DNA from: Physcia stellaris
Lineage: Eukaryota; Ascomycota; Lecanoromycetes; Caliciales; Physciaceae
Length of the DNA: 64,000 bases
Assembly (NCBI GenBank): GCA_018902385.1
Contig: JABSSW010000001.1
Span: 1,612,001 to 1,676,000 of the forward strand
Direction of reading: 5' to 3'
This document shows positions 33,193 to 44,441 of the stretch, piece after piece (position 1 is the stretch's first letter; the number at the start of each line of letters is the position of its first letter). A model generated the notes under the pieces. It was not told the origin of the DNA. It was given only the letters and a program-made list of their open reading frames with translations, and searched no databases. A program made the position numbers and the translations under genes.

Positions 33193-35196
33193 ATGAAGAG
33201 TAGTAGTAGAAGAAGAAGACTCCTCTTATCGATTCTTCCCATCCTTGTGTACATGTTTCTTGGTGCTCTTTCTCATCGTCCCTTAACATCTTTCCTACGC
33301 ATACGGTCAATGGTTGCCCCAATGTCCAAAGCAGCTACGGATGGCGACACCACGCAAGCTCCCGCCTCCGGTACGACCATGAATAGCCTTCCCAAGTCTA
33401 ACGTGTTCACCTCCTCGCTTCCGCCCGACCCTGCCTTCAAGACACCTGCCGACTCTCACAAAGCCCCTCGCCGATCTCTCGGTCCTCGTATGGTCAAGGG
33501 GGCGTTGTATACTTACGTCAGGCCAGAAGAAAATGAAGCATCTGAGTTATTGGGAGTCAGTCCTCGTGCGATGGAAGATATCGGTTTAAAGCACGGCGAG
33601 CAGGCGTCAGAAGACTTCAGGGCCACCGTCGCCGGCAATAAAATATACTGGGATTCCGATTCTGGGTCGGGTATATATCCGTGGGCGCAGTGTTATGGAG
33701 GCTACCAATTCGGTTCGTGGGCAGGTCAACTAGGTGACGGCAGGGCGATATCTCTATTTGAATCGACCAACCCTTTCACTGATACAAGATACGAGATACA
33801 GCTTAAAGGTGCTGGGAAAACACCATACTCCCGGTTTGCGGATGGTAAAGCTGTTCTTAGGTCGAGTATCAGAGAATTCGTTGTCTCAGAAGCTCTCAAC
33901 GCTCTCCGAATCCCGACGACCCGAGCACTTTCCCTCACCCTTGTGCCAGATGCTCAAGTGCGCCGCGAACGCATCGAGCCTGGTGCAATTGTCTGCCGCT
34001 TCGCTCAGTCGTGGCTCAGGATAGGGACTTTTGACATAATTCGCGCTCGTGGCGACAGAGCCTTGATCCGCAAGCTAGCAAATTACGTGGCTGAAAATGT
34101 GTTCTCTGGATGGTCATCCCTACCGGCCGCCATGGACCAGTCGGAAGCGCTAGAGAAGTCAGCTATCAATCCTCCGCGCTCTGTGCCTAAACAAGAGATC
34201 CAGGGAGAGCATCCTCTGGAGGAGAATAGATTTACCCGTCTCTACAGAGAAATCGTGCGCCGTAATGCCCTGACTGTTGCTGCATGGCAGGCTTACGCCT
34301 TCACTAATGGCGTACTGAACACTGACAATACCTCTCTTCTTGGTCTTTCACTCGACTTTGGTCCTTTCGCCTTCCTCGATAATTTTGATCCCTCATACAC
34401 TCCAAATCATGACGACCATGCTCTCCGCTATTGCTACAAGAATCAACCGTCCATCATTTGGTGGAACCTTGTTCGCCTTGGTGAATCGCTTGCCGAACTC
34501 ATCGGTGCCGGTCCCAATGTGGACGATGAGACCTTTGTTAACGAAGGGGTGACAGAGGCGTTTGCGCCGGAGCTCATCAAGCGCGCCGAAACCATCATCA
34601 CGCGTGTTGGAGAGGAGTACAAGGCCGTATTTAGACATGAGTACACACGTTTGATGCGGAGCCGACTGGGTCTGACCTCAAGCCAAGAGTCCGACTTTGA
34701 CGAGATATTTTCCGAGCTTCTCGATACTATGGAAGCGCTCGAGCTAGATTTCAACCACTTTTTCCGCCGACTCTCGTCTATCAGAATTAGCGAAGTTGCT
34801 ACTGACGAACACCGCAAGCATATTGCTGGCCGGTTCTTCCACGCCGAGGGTGTTACGGGGCTTGGGAACACAGAGAAAAATGCTCGCGAGCGTGTAGCGA
34901 AATGGTTGGAAAGATGGCGTAATCGGGCTGCCGATGATTGGGGTGAGGACCGCGACGAGGAACGAGAGAAGGCGATGAAAGCAGTCAATCCGCTTTTCAT
35001 GCCGCGGTCATGGGTTCTTGATGAGGTGATTCAACGAATTGAGCATGGTGGAGAGCGAGAAGTTCTTTCGCGTGTGATGAACATGACCTTGAATCCGTTC
35101 GAAGAGCACTGGGGCATAGATGCAGAGGAAGAGAAACGATGGACTGGCGACGTGCCAAGAGGCAACCGGCAGATGATGTGTTCATGTAGTAGTTAA
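33193..35196 (+). CDS. SELO: SelO family protein AMPylase (UPF0061/FMP40)
   Basis: SelO is a mitochondrial pseudokinase that transfers AMP to Ser/Thr/Tyr residues of target proteins and takes part in redox responses. A single exon encodes 667 residues. The start carries a basic patch and a hydrophobic stretch (SSSRRRRLLLSILPILVYMF), suiting mitochondrial targeting; a later Met before VAPMSKAAT could also serve. Family landmarks are QCYGGYQFGSWAGQLGDGRA, LKGAGKTPYSRFADG, VLRSSIREFVVSEAL, then GVLNTDNTSLLGLSLDFGP with the metal-binding Asn/Asp, and FLDNFDPSYTPNHDD. The C-terminus is MCSCSS. Animal SelO has selenocysteine three residues from the end. Here that position is Cys (TGT), as expected in fungi. 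Confidence 0.95.
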   Translation: MKSSSRRRRLLLSILPILVYMFLGALSHRPLTSFLRIRSMVAPMSKAATDGDTTQAPASGTTMNSLPKSNVFTSSLPPDPAFKTPADSHKAPRRSLGPRMVKGALYTYVRPEENEASELLGVSPRAMEDIGLKHGEQASEDFRATVAGNKIYWDSDSGSGIYPWAQCYGGYQFGSWAGQLGDGRAISLFESTNPFTDTRYEIQLKGAGKTPYSRFADGKAVLRSSIREFVVSEALNALRIPTTRALSLTLVPDAQVRRERIEPGAIVCRFAQSWLRIGTFDIIRARGDRALIRKLANYVAENVFSGWSSLPAAMDQSEALEKSAINPPRSVPKQEIQGEHPLEENRFTRLYREIVRRNALTVAAWQAYAFTNGVLNTDNTSLLGLSLDFGPFAFLDNFDPSYTPNHDDHALRYCYKNQPSIIWWNLVRLGESLAELIGAGPNVDDETFVNEGVTEAFAPELIKRAETIITRVGEEYKAVFRHEYTRLMRSRLGLTSSQESDFDEIFSELLDTMEALELDFNHFFRRLSSIRISEVATDEHRKHIAGRFFHAEGVTGLGNTEKNARERVAKWLERWRNRAADDWGEDRDEEREKAMKAVNPLFMPRSWVLDEVIQRIEHGGEREVLSRVMNMTLNPFEEHWGIDAEEEKRWTGDVPRGNRQMMCSCSS

Positions 35197-35435
35197 GACT
35201 GATTTCACTGATACACGTTTCCATCATGCCAGTTGGTGAAGCCATCAGGTCATGTCTTATGGCCAATCTAATGGAGGTGCAATCATTCTTTGCCGGCATT
35301 ATGATCAAGTTGTCTGGATAGTTGAGTCAAATATTGAGAAGGCCTCCGACAGAATGGGTGACACTGACCTCAATTGAGAAATGTCAATCACCTTACAAAA
35401 GTATCTGTTGACGAAGCCACATACCCCGTGATTCT

Positions 35436-35851
35436 CTACACGAGCTCATGGAACCTCCGCAGGTCCATAGGCTTTGCCAGCAAAGGCATCACGTACGGGT
35501 TAAATGTCTGCCAATAAGGGTTCTGCCCGTACCTAATGATTAGTAATTATTCCTGTACATCTGCGACTCCGGGTGAACTACCTCGAGGTGATACTTCTGG
35601 CTCTACAAAGAATCAGTATGTCTTACTTGTTGAGGTTTGCGTTGGGATTGACGAGTACGGACACTTTCCTGCTCATATCGTTCGACGATAGTGAATGCCC
35701 TTGGATCTTGATGATCCTGCATGACAAACCACGAAATGGTTTCTTGATCTTTAGCATACACTTGGCTGGCTTCAATCAACTTCCCACGAAGCTTCTCGAT
35801 GTCTTCCGCGGAGTCATTGGCGTGAAGGTGAACTACAATCGTGTAGACCAT
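35436..35851 (-). CDS. ABM-fold monooxygenase-like mini-protein
   Basis: This is a 98-residue protein of the antibiotic-biosynthesis-monooxygenase (dimeric alpha/beta barrel) type. Three exons read leftward: 35851-35663, 35602-35582 and 35522-35436. The start MVYTIVVHLHAND leads to ISWFVMQDHQDPRAFTIVERYEQ, the core strand-helix pattern. The 21-base middle exon supplies SQKYHLE and is followed by NPYWQTFNPYV and LLAKPMDLRRFHELV. The first intron must use the unusual donor GTCCGT to keep the frame and restore ERYEQESSQKYHLE. An upstream in-frame Met would add 25 hydrophobic residues. Such proteins may oxidise small aromatics or only bind ligands; the substrate is unknown. Confidence 0.75.
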
Positions 35852-36482
35852 GGTTGTCAGAGCTAGGAGTATGAATAGAGAATATGACTCTTGAGCGTTT
35901 GCTGTGGTCAATCGTGACTCGTTCACCGAGACAGGGTGGACGGAGAACTAAGGTACTCAGTACCTTGTCTTAGCCTGCGCACATTACATGTAAGGTGCTC
36001 ACTTGCTACGACGTTGGCTTGAACCTCTGAAGTGGGGTGCCTTAATACTGTACTACTTAAAAGTCAGGTCTACGATAGTAAAAGCCGTTTTGGTGAACAC
36101 AAGCCTGACATTTTGAATTGATGACTGCGAAGCTTATTTTATTGTTTCCTTCTCCGAAGAGGGATGTATTAATTTGCTTTCCAGACCTAGCGTCACAGTC
36201 ATGTGAATGCCGACCAAGCTATCATAGAGCATGTGGTCAAGCACAGACACCCGTTCAACAGTTTGCGCAATTCAACCCGAAGACGCTCTGCTATTAGTGC
36301 AGAAAAACTGAGTGCTGAGTTCATCTCTACATCGATGCTCGCATCGTCAATAAAATTAATCGAAAGAACAATGAAGAAACGGTAAGCCGACGTGGCAAGA
36401 AACACGGAGTCCAAAGCTCCATTCATGTAGCTCTATGTTTTGTATTCCAAACACGGTAAACTGTGCGTTAACTGCTCCGAAG
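35852..36482. other. Intergenic, 0.63 kb
   Basis: No supported feature. The interval holds the ABM gene promoter and the 3' end of VTC4. Confidence 0.5.
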
Positions 36483-39358
36483 TCATGAGTGCCGGTGCTC
36501 ATTGACCCTCAGACCAAAGTTGACGCCCAATGCGACAACAAGGCTGCTGCAGACGACCAAAGGGCCTACCACATTGTCGAAATCCTTCCCGCTTCGAGCT
36601 TTGATCATGCGGTTCCGCAAATGGTATATACCAAGACCCCAGAGCCCAGTGAATACGGCGATTATCAAGTAGACGACAGCTAAAGCACGAGCCGTACCGT
36701 TGGACTCGCCTGCCGCGTTGTAGAGACTTAGGGACAACACGGATAGAAGCACAGCTATATGCTGCCACTTGATGAACGTCCCTACAATCCGGATCAGCAT
36801 TTCCCTAAATACTTCGCCCAACATTGACATGTGTGAATAGGCGATGGTCAGGCCAGGTGAGGATTTTGGAAAGCTCCGTTGCTTCTGCACTTCAAGGGGA
36901 TTACATGGAAGCTGCCACACACATGAGGACCAAACTGGTGAGCACGGTTGGGACTACTTTCCTCGCAAGCAAGACTTGGCTGTAGCACCGGTGCTCGATA
37001 TAAAAAAGCCTATCATAACGATCGGAACGAAGTCCACTCCACGAAGTGCTCAGACAAAGGGAATCTTTCGACTTACTCTCGTTTGCAAGCCAAACCTTGG
37101 GCTCCACTTCTGATTTACCGGAATTCTTCATCTGCCACTCTGGCTCCCGGACCCCTGGCGGCAGCCGCACAGAGTCTCGTCTGTGTGCACGGGCATATTT
37201 TGAGTTAGAAAAGGAAGGAAGGAATGAGCGCAAACCAGATGTCAGACCGCTAGATACGGCTGGGGTATTGTCTGCCTCATCATCTGAATCGCGCTCTTCT
37301 GCAACATCGTTGACACTGTTCTTCGATCTGAGAATTGCAGAAGTCAGCGTCATCTGTGAAAATCATAGTATCAAATACAAGCAACAGCCCCGGACAATGA
37401 TAACAGTTCAACCCATTGTACTCCTAACGGGCTCTACAATTGATTCTCCCCGAACCTTGGAATAGAGATGATAGAATGGAAAATCTGAACCTGATGCACT
37501 GACCTCTTATCTGCTGTGTCCGCAGCCGACTTTCCTACAGGTGATCCGACAGCTGCTTTGAATGAGCCGACCGACTTGGAACCCATTAGACTACCGACAC
37601 GCATATCGTCCTCCGCCTGTTTCGCTTTCTTCTCTTGCTCTTCGCGAAACGCATCTTCAGGATCCCGTCTTATATCCGTTTCAAGATCACTAAGCCAAAA
37701 TGGAAAGCTATTAACGTGATCTTCAAACAATTGAGCTACGCCGTGAACGAACTTTGAGAACCTTGGCTCCTCTTTCACCAGGTGGGATGACATCAGATCG
37801 TCCAACCAATCAGTTTTCTTCTTTGGTGCACCGTCTTTGATCTTTATTTCTAAAACAGCATAGGGAAACCTTGCAACCTCCCCCTTGCGTATATCCAAGA
37901 AGGGATATTCCATGCCGACTTTATCTATGTCATTTCGATGCCAGTCATCCGAAGGTCGACATGGCCTGTCCTGATCAAGAGCGTCTTCCCTGATGAACGC
38001 AAGATCGGTATCGAGGGATATCCGGACGCGATTGTCTCCAGGGATTTGAAATGCAGTTCGCGTATAATTTGCTCGAACGACAGGTTGAAGCTGATCAGTT
38101 TTGATGAAATCCTGTATCTCTTCTACACTCGTCTCCAAGTGAGAGGTAGCACTAGACTGGCCATTACGATCATAAAGTTTTTGTATGCTTCTTTCCATCT
38201 TGTATTCTCCTGCAATGAACGGTTGAATATATTTCTCTTTGATTGGGAATCGAATCTCGCTGCTATTATCCTCCTCACGAATAGTTTTCTTTTCAAGTAG
38301 TATCTCTGGTCTGTCTCGGAGATGGCCGAACCACCGGAGCCGCAACGATGATGCCTGAGAGACTTTGTCGATCTTTCTTGTGTAGAGGGCAAATTGCTTG
38401 TTGTCAAAGTACAGGGAAGTGATTGTAGGGTCCGGCTGGCTTCCTTCAACGACTTTGGAGGTCTGAGGGTTATAGACTAGCACTGGCAGACGACGCAAGA
38501 TGTAGGTTTTGACCTCCAGGACATTTTCCGGATGAACCCAAACTATATTTCACCGTCAGGCTGCCTTTGCTTTGATGAGCGGGCGGCTTACATTTGTGTG
38601 CTTTGTAGGAGTCACCACCGGCTTTAGAGTCTGATTCCGAGACGCTGATCTCTGGGTCAGCATCCTGGCCTTGCCTGACAAAGGAATACATTGCCGATAA
38701 ACTAGGTCTCAAGGTCAGCGTTCTGTCCGTACAAACTCGGCGGGCCAGCTTACCGGTGAAGTAGCGGAGCATAATTCTCAGTATTGAATGGAAGCGCTGC
38801 TAGTCGCACTTGTAACAATGGTCGAACTTTGTACTCGAAGCCCCGTCTTCGATCGTGCTTCTTTGCTGCCTTCAGAAAGCCAGTGTAATTAATGCGACTA
38901 TATTTTTCGAGTTCATTGACCTCCTTGGTGATACTATGGGCAGGTCAGATCGAACTTTGGCTCGGACACAAAAGCTTTATTCCAGACTTGACCTACCTGT
39001 CAAGCTCGTCTTCGATAGGACCAAGTGGCTCGCCGTTCTGATCCCCAGATTTGTGTCCATCATGGTTTCCCACTGATCTGGAGTGCTTTTCGAGCTTGGT
39101 CTCACACTCGGATGTCCGTTCACGAAGATGTTTAATGGTGTCAGCATGGAACGCATTCACCTTCTCCAATTGAACGTTGAGAAGTTCTTCAACGAAAGAC
39201 GTTTCATCCTCCTCGGTCCACTTCTTGGAGAAATTGGAAGCAGGGTCGTCATCGTCAAGTTCGTCTTCACGCAAGAGCTGCTTCAACTTGGCGTAGTCCA
39301 AGTAATGGGATTGCCATGGCTCGTATGTGGAATTACGTAGCGTTTTCCCAAAACGCAT
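36483..39358 (-). CDS. VTC4: VTC4 vacuolar polyphosphate polymerase
   Basis: VTC4 is the catalytic subunit of the vacuolar transporter chaperone complex, which polymerises ATP gamma-phosphate into polyphosphate and moves it into the vacuole. Six exons read leftward (39358-38997, 38933-38754, 38701-38592, 38542-37504, 37327-37077, 36781-36483) give 746 residues. The N-terminal SPX domain starts MRFGKTLRNSTYEPW and has KYSRINYTGFLKAAKKHDR, the inositol-pyrophosphate-sensing Lys cluster. The VTC tunnel domain shows TSLYFDN, SSLRLRWFG, ILLEKKT, IKEKYIQPFIAGEYKMERS and RVRISLDTDL. The three-helix DUF202 module ends the protein (KWQHIAVLLSVLSLSLYNAA...RSGKDFDNVVGPLVVCSSLVV). The basic residues of the active tunnel are all present, unlike in the VTC2/3 subunits. 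The 176- and 295-base introns lie in the linker before DUF202. Confidence 0.95.
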
Positions 39359-39632
39359 TATGAGACAAGCCTAAATGATGTGCCGCCGAAAGGATATTCA
39401 CTCATACTGTAACAACAATACTTCGCAATGCTTGATGCATGGGATGATCGGATGGTAACCGAATCGAAAAGGAATGATGCCGCCAAGCCTTCTCTTGACC
39501 CTGACCCTGCTGACAGGACTTGCACTACAGTATGACACTAAAGTACGGTAGGAATAAGGTACGGTATTCTCGATTCATCTTTCTTGGATTGCCAGAGAAA
39601 CCACAAGCGCGGTCTTGACTGTGATTTCAAAC

Positions 39633-41007
39633 ATGGCACCAAGCTCTGTAGACGACCATCAAGCTTTTACCAATCCAATGCTTTGGCGTCAGCTCAAAGA
39701 GGTCATAACCTTTCTGCAGTCTAACAACTATCCTCATATTCCCAACCCTCCTTCTTGCAGCAAAAGGGCTTCAGTCGCGCTCATACTACGGTTCCGACCT
39801 TCGATCGCGTACCCTGCCGTTTACGATCGAACAGTATGTGGTGATACTACGGGAATTCGCTCACAACGCCTTGAAAGCTATTATTCCCAGCAGTGGGTGC
39901 AACATGCAGAACCTGAAATACTCTTCATCAAGCGTGCTCCAAGGGTCGGAGATCGATGGAATGGCCACGTCGCCTTCCCAGGCGGCAAGAGGGACCCACA
40001 GGATGCAGATGATTGCGCGACGAGTATTAGAGAGACCCGGGAGGAGGTAGGCATAGATCTTACTGCAGATCATTGCATGGTGATCGGCAACTTGCCGGAG
40101 CAAATAGTCACGACGTGGTGGAGCAAAGTTCCGTAGGAGTTGCTCCGTACGGCAACTGGACTCGCGTTGTGCTGACTAGCCAGGCAGACTTATGGTTCTT
40201 TGCCCTTATGTCCATTTGATCATGCGCTACGACCTTCCCCCTATGATTCTGCAGCCAGATGAAGTCAAATCCGCGCACTGGGTGTCCCTGAGAGCTTTGT
40301 TGTCTCCTCATTTAAGGACTTTCGAACGACAAGATGTATCAGATCGTTTCTTCCGTCAAGGTAATCAGTTTTCAAAGCGCATACTACGATCCATGGTTGG
40401 TCAGCTTTTGTTCACAGCCAGAAGGCTTGTGCCCACAGAGAGTACTCACAGCCGCTCTCTTATGGACTATACACCAAGGGACAAACCCGAGGAGAATCCG
40501 AGACAGGCTCATTCAAGCCGGCTTCTCTCAATGTGGCGAGGACCTCGGCCAGCAGCATCGAGCCAGGACCCCTCGCTGATACTCTGGGGACTGACGTACG
40601 GCATTGTGGCAAACTTCCTAGGTCTAATGCCGACTGAGGACCCAACAAACATGTGGGATTGGCCAACTTTATCTCCTTGGGATATACGCTTCGCAGTGTG
40701 GATTCTGACTTATAAATTTCGCGCTCAAAAACTGCGGTCCCTCGCCCATCCTGCTAGTGCACCGTCCAGAGAACCTCATGAGCGAGTGAAGGCAGCCGGC
40801 CTTGACAGTCAGACTTTCGCCGTCCCTGAAGTGTGCCAACATGGTAGACGCACCTCTCTGGACATCGTGACTGACATGCTGGATGGCTACTTTGATCGCT
40901 TGAGAAAGGCGATTTGGATGGCGCTGGCCTTCCGGCTGGGCATGGGTACGCTATTTGTCACTTTCCTTCTTCGTCGACTTTACCGACAACGTTTGTCGCG
41001 CTTATAA
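39633..41007 (+). CDS. Nudix hydrolase with C-terminal membrane anchor
   Basis: Nudix enzymes of this type cleave CoA or nucleotide diphosphates. Two exons (39633-40132 and 40188-41007) give 439 residues, joined across a 55-base intron at TTWWSKVP/LMVLCPYVHL. The Nudix box reads FPGGKRDPQDADDCA followed by RETREEVGIDL. The REtxEExG core is intact. Asp takes the usual first Glu position, and there is one extra residue before RE. The long C-terminal half continues with VKSAHWVSLRALLSP, a segment rich in Arg/Pro, and two hydrophobic stretches (ILWGLTYGIVANFLGL, AFRLGMGTLFVTFLL), suggesting membrane association. Substrate class is inferred from resemblance to CoA-pyrophosphatase-like fungal proteins. 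Confidence 0.85.
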
Positions 41008-41502
41008 CAGCGCAGGTGATGTCTTCTATTAATTTGACATTGAAACAGTATGGTAGCATACAGCCGGTTTTCACTACTCCTGTGGTGTAACCATCACTTA
41101 TGCTTCTCTCAATCTAAACAGTAGACGGTGTATCTGGGTCATGCCAGAGCTAAAAGTCCTTGACTGTCCTTCCCCTTCGGAGCTCCAGTTAGCCGAAAAC
41201 ATCTGTCAACGAACAATGTGACATTTATCAGCTTACCACACAGAAAGGGCTCCATGATGATCTCCCTCTGTCAGATCTTGTGGGTCCGTTGAAAGCTAAA
41301 TCCTCGGGGTGGTTATTAGTGAGTGTCCATGAATGGGCGGGCGTTTCTTCCGCACCGAAGCTCAGTAAGTGGGTTATGGTCATGCTGACGTGACTAAAGG
41401 TTGCTGGAAGAGGTCAGCCGACTGTGTTTCGCTTACAGCCGTAAACTGTGCGAACATCAAATACTTTTTGAACATTGGCTCATCTATGACGGCTACCTGT
41501 CC

Positions 41503-41718
41503 TTATTGCCTAGGTAACCTCCGGGCTGTGCCCCAGAAATCCTCGTAGTTGCGCGATCGGACGTCTCGCATGTATTTTTTCTGCTCCTCGAGTGCTGTGA
41601 GGTTTATCTCCGGCGCTCGACCCTGGAAGAGGTGAGAGATGGCGAATCCGAGAGCGACAGCGGCTGCTGCCCCGATGATGACTAGCAGAACAATGACTGA
41701 AGGACTTAGGCCACTCAT
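41503..41718 (-). CDS. Small single-pass membrane protein
   Basis: This is a 71-residue protein starting MSGLSPSVIVLLVIIGAAAA, with one transmembrane helix (residues 7-30) and a charged tail (LEEQKKYMRDVRSRNYEDFW). Small fungal proteins of this layout, with a helix then EEQ-YMR-VR-RN, are widely conserved but uncharacterised. The start is the Met directly before the helix; an upstream in-frame Met would add 31 hydrophilic residues. Confidence 0.6.
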   Translation of the reverse strand: MSGLSPSVIVLLVIIGAAAAVALGFAISHLFQGRAPEINLTALEEQKKYMRDVRSRNYEDFWGTARRLPRQ

Positions 41719-42542
41719 AGTCTTGCGCTCTGTTGTGTGGTAAACAGAATCGTTGCTCCAAGTACAGGGTGAGTTGTTAATATCACACTGCAATTTGACG
41801 AAGGAGAGCAAGGCGTCTTATTTATGACGTGAGGAAGGTGCATTACAACGCTGGGATCCAGCAGTACAGTAATCACTAGTCACTGCCACCTTCTCTTGGT
41901 CGACATCCCCCCGTTCAGGCACAGTCCTTTGACCGTAAAGAGTTAAGTGTACGAACTTTGCACGACTGGGAAACAGGCTCTCATTGGTCCGTTCGCGACT
42001 TGATTGATGAATAAGCCAGTAGTCCTCCAAACATCCGTTGATGATATTGTGCTGCCTCGACAGTTGATGTACTACCAAATTGAGTCTAAGTAGTATGAAA
42101 TAAGATAAGGTAGGTGGTTGGGTACGAATTCTCTCTTCGAGCCCGACGCAAACCTCATGCTATGAACACTACTTACCTAGGTCCATGTAATGACCACCTG
42201 GTAGCCCGAATTGGACCATATATCAATCTCAAACATTGTTTCATATTACATACAATCTTGAGTGATGCTATCCAATTCGAGAAAGATCTTTCCCATCTCG
42301 GCACCCATTTAAACTCCCTCTGCGAGATCAATACGAATTCATCTCAAATGCATTTTGGATTCAGCGACGTAGACCTTGTAGATCGGCCAAAAGCCCCTAC
42401 AAAAGCAACCAACCTTCTCCATGTTTGAGGACCATCCATAACTAATGCCGTTGAAAAATAGTACAGGATCACAAAACAATCATCAGCATCGAAGGAAAAA
42501 TAATGGCCACATCGCAGAATGGATTAAATTATCCGATCAGAT
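41719..42542. other. Intergenic left of the tRNA
   Basis: Only short frames. No supported feature. Confidence 0.45.
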
Positions 42543-42614
42543 TGACTTAGCCAGGGGTCGAACCTGGAATCTCTTGATTCGTAGTCAAGCGCCTTGCCAT
42601 TGGGCCACTAAGCC
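42543..42614 (-). tRNA. tRNA-Arg (ACG)
   Basis: A 72-base cloverleaf is read leftward. The acceptor stem GGCTTAG pairs with CTAAGTC, including one G-T pair. The D-arm/A box reads TGGCCCAATGG. The anticodon arm is CTTGA-CTACGAA-TCAAG with anticodon ACG, and the T-arm is CCAGG-TTCGACC-CCTGG (B box). There is no intron. The anticodon should be inosine-modified to read CGU/CGC/CGA. A run of T-rich sequence follows downstream on the minus strand. Confidence 0.95.
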
Positions 42615-43799
42615 GAAAACTTCTTAAGACAGATGTAGGTGTTTTTATTTATTATTATAATATAGAAATAAAAATATCATGTACTACGTTTAACATATAA
42701 TGCAAAATTTATCAAGTGCATCGAGATGCGAAGTTTACAGCGTCACCAAGCGTTTGTGATTCTTGGGTTTGCGGCACTCTTACCGGATTTGATTGATATG
42801 AGTTGCGCACTACGTACATAGTTAACATTAAGTATTTCAAGGTCCCTATGACAATATTTTTTGGCAGTTTGGGACATTCAGATAGCGCTCACTATTGAGC
42901 TGGCGTTTGTGAATTCATTGTTTCAGGTGCAGAATTGATAACCTGCACCCCGAGTCTTGTCAAGAACTGCATACATGTAGAATATCCACAATTTGTTTGT
43001 ATCTGGACTTTCTCCTCTTATGCTTCTTCCGAAAGCTTGGCCTGAAGATTTTCGCCTCGGTAGGTACAGTCCCACAATTCGCATCCATCATAATCCATAT
43101 CTTCAGACCTTGATAATGTTGATGAATTTGATTCTCCCCGTGTAGTTTGTCTAACCGTATATGGGGCCATCGCCGTGTATTGTATCATGTTTACTATTTC
43201 GTAGCTGCGTCGTCATAGATTTTATATAAGCATTTTTCTCTCCTTGTTGGGCTCTTACTGGACAGTCTTTTTGGGGGGAAGGGATATTGTGGGGCGATCG
43301 ATCATGCTAAGCATGAACAATACACCAGACGCGCAGTGGGAATAGGAATCCTTGAGAAAGAAGCTTGTGTACTTACTATTGCAATGTAGCGGAAGTAAGG
43401 CTTTTAAAGGACGAGGCGCGTTGGCCTAGAACCGGAAGCGTTCCTTTGTTAGAAACGCAGAATATATTGCTAATTTAGCTATTGGAGCACGGCGTGCGAG
43501 GCCGACGTAACGCTGAATTGACAAAAATTGGGACAAGAACAGCGCTTCAATTGCGGATGGTATTTACCCGGCTATCAATCGATCAGCTTGTTACTGCCAT
43601 TGTTGCTTTCACGATGGAGGCAGGAATGCCAGCCGAAATGCAGTCGATAGGCGAGTAGGATCCCATGCTCGACTTTAAAGATGCTTTGGTCGCGATGGAG
43701 ACATACTTAGAGGCGGTATCAGCACATTATGCAATCTAAAACTTGGGCAAGAGTCTTACGTTTCCCTGAACTAAGCTTCGTTAATTGTGCACTAGTTGG
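42615..43799. other. Gene-free, partly AT-rich 1.2 kb
   Basis: The part next to the tRNA (about 42630-42710) is strongly AT-rich. The rest has mixed composition with stops in all frames. No element ends were found. Confidence 0.5.
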
Positions 43800-44441
43800 G
43801 CTAGGAGGTGCTATATTGGCATTTTCCGTGCTATAGGGAGGAATGTTGAGCTTCTAGACGCCAGCGTGGCCCGCCGGAACATGAGAAATACTCCCATTCG
43901 CAATAGTCTGCAGGGTCTCGTTCGTCGGATAGACTTGCGACTCGAGCACTCCAATCTCGAAATCCCATTCATACATCTGCCCCAAATCCCACAGCGAATC
44001 ATGAAAGTTACCCAAATTACTAGGTACCATCACAAGCCGCCTCCCAGTCAACTCATACGGCTGGGGTCAATTTCTGGAGTCGATTTTGAGAGTAACATTC
44101 AAGGGAAAATTCGATTTGTAAGGGGTATAGATAAGAATCCATTCAAAGTAAGGAATGTTGGCCGTGGGGTCTCTGAAAACCATGCTGTAGATGGATTTGA
44201 TTAGGACACCGCCAATAGCTTGACCAGATATTGGCACGGTGCGATTGCGGACGATGACGCCTTCGATCCAGGCCCATTTGAAGTGGGGTGAGAAGTGTGG
44301 AGGGTGGTATGTGCTATAGGATCTCTGAACGTTTATAAATTGGCTGTTGAGGCTGGGGTAAGTTCCCACATATGCCTCAATCAACATCAAATGGAGAGAG
44401 GAAAATACATCCAAGAAGGTTCGAGAAAAGGACAGCTTCAT
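43800..44441 (-). pseudogene. Secreted-protein pseudogene with in-frame stops
   Basis: The frame starts MKLSFSRTFLDVFSSLHLML (signal-like) and runs through HFSPHFKWAWIEGVIVRNR and GQAIGGVLIKSIYSM to a TGA at about 44069-44067. In the same frame it continues with PYELTGRRLVMVPSNLGNF, LWDLGQMYEWDFEIGVLES and ISHVPAGHAGV, then a TAG and KLNIPPYST. Three blocks of consistent composition in one frame, with only two stops between them, indicate a once-coding gene. The TAG sits where CAG (Gln) would fit, the change expected from C-to-T mutation at CpA as in RIP. I do not know the family. No intron removes the stops. Confidence 0.5.
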
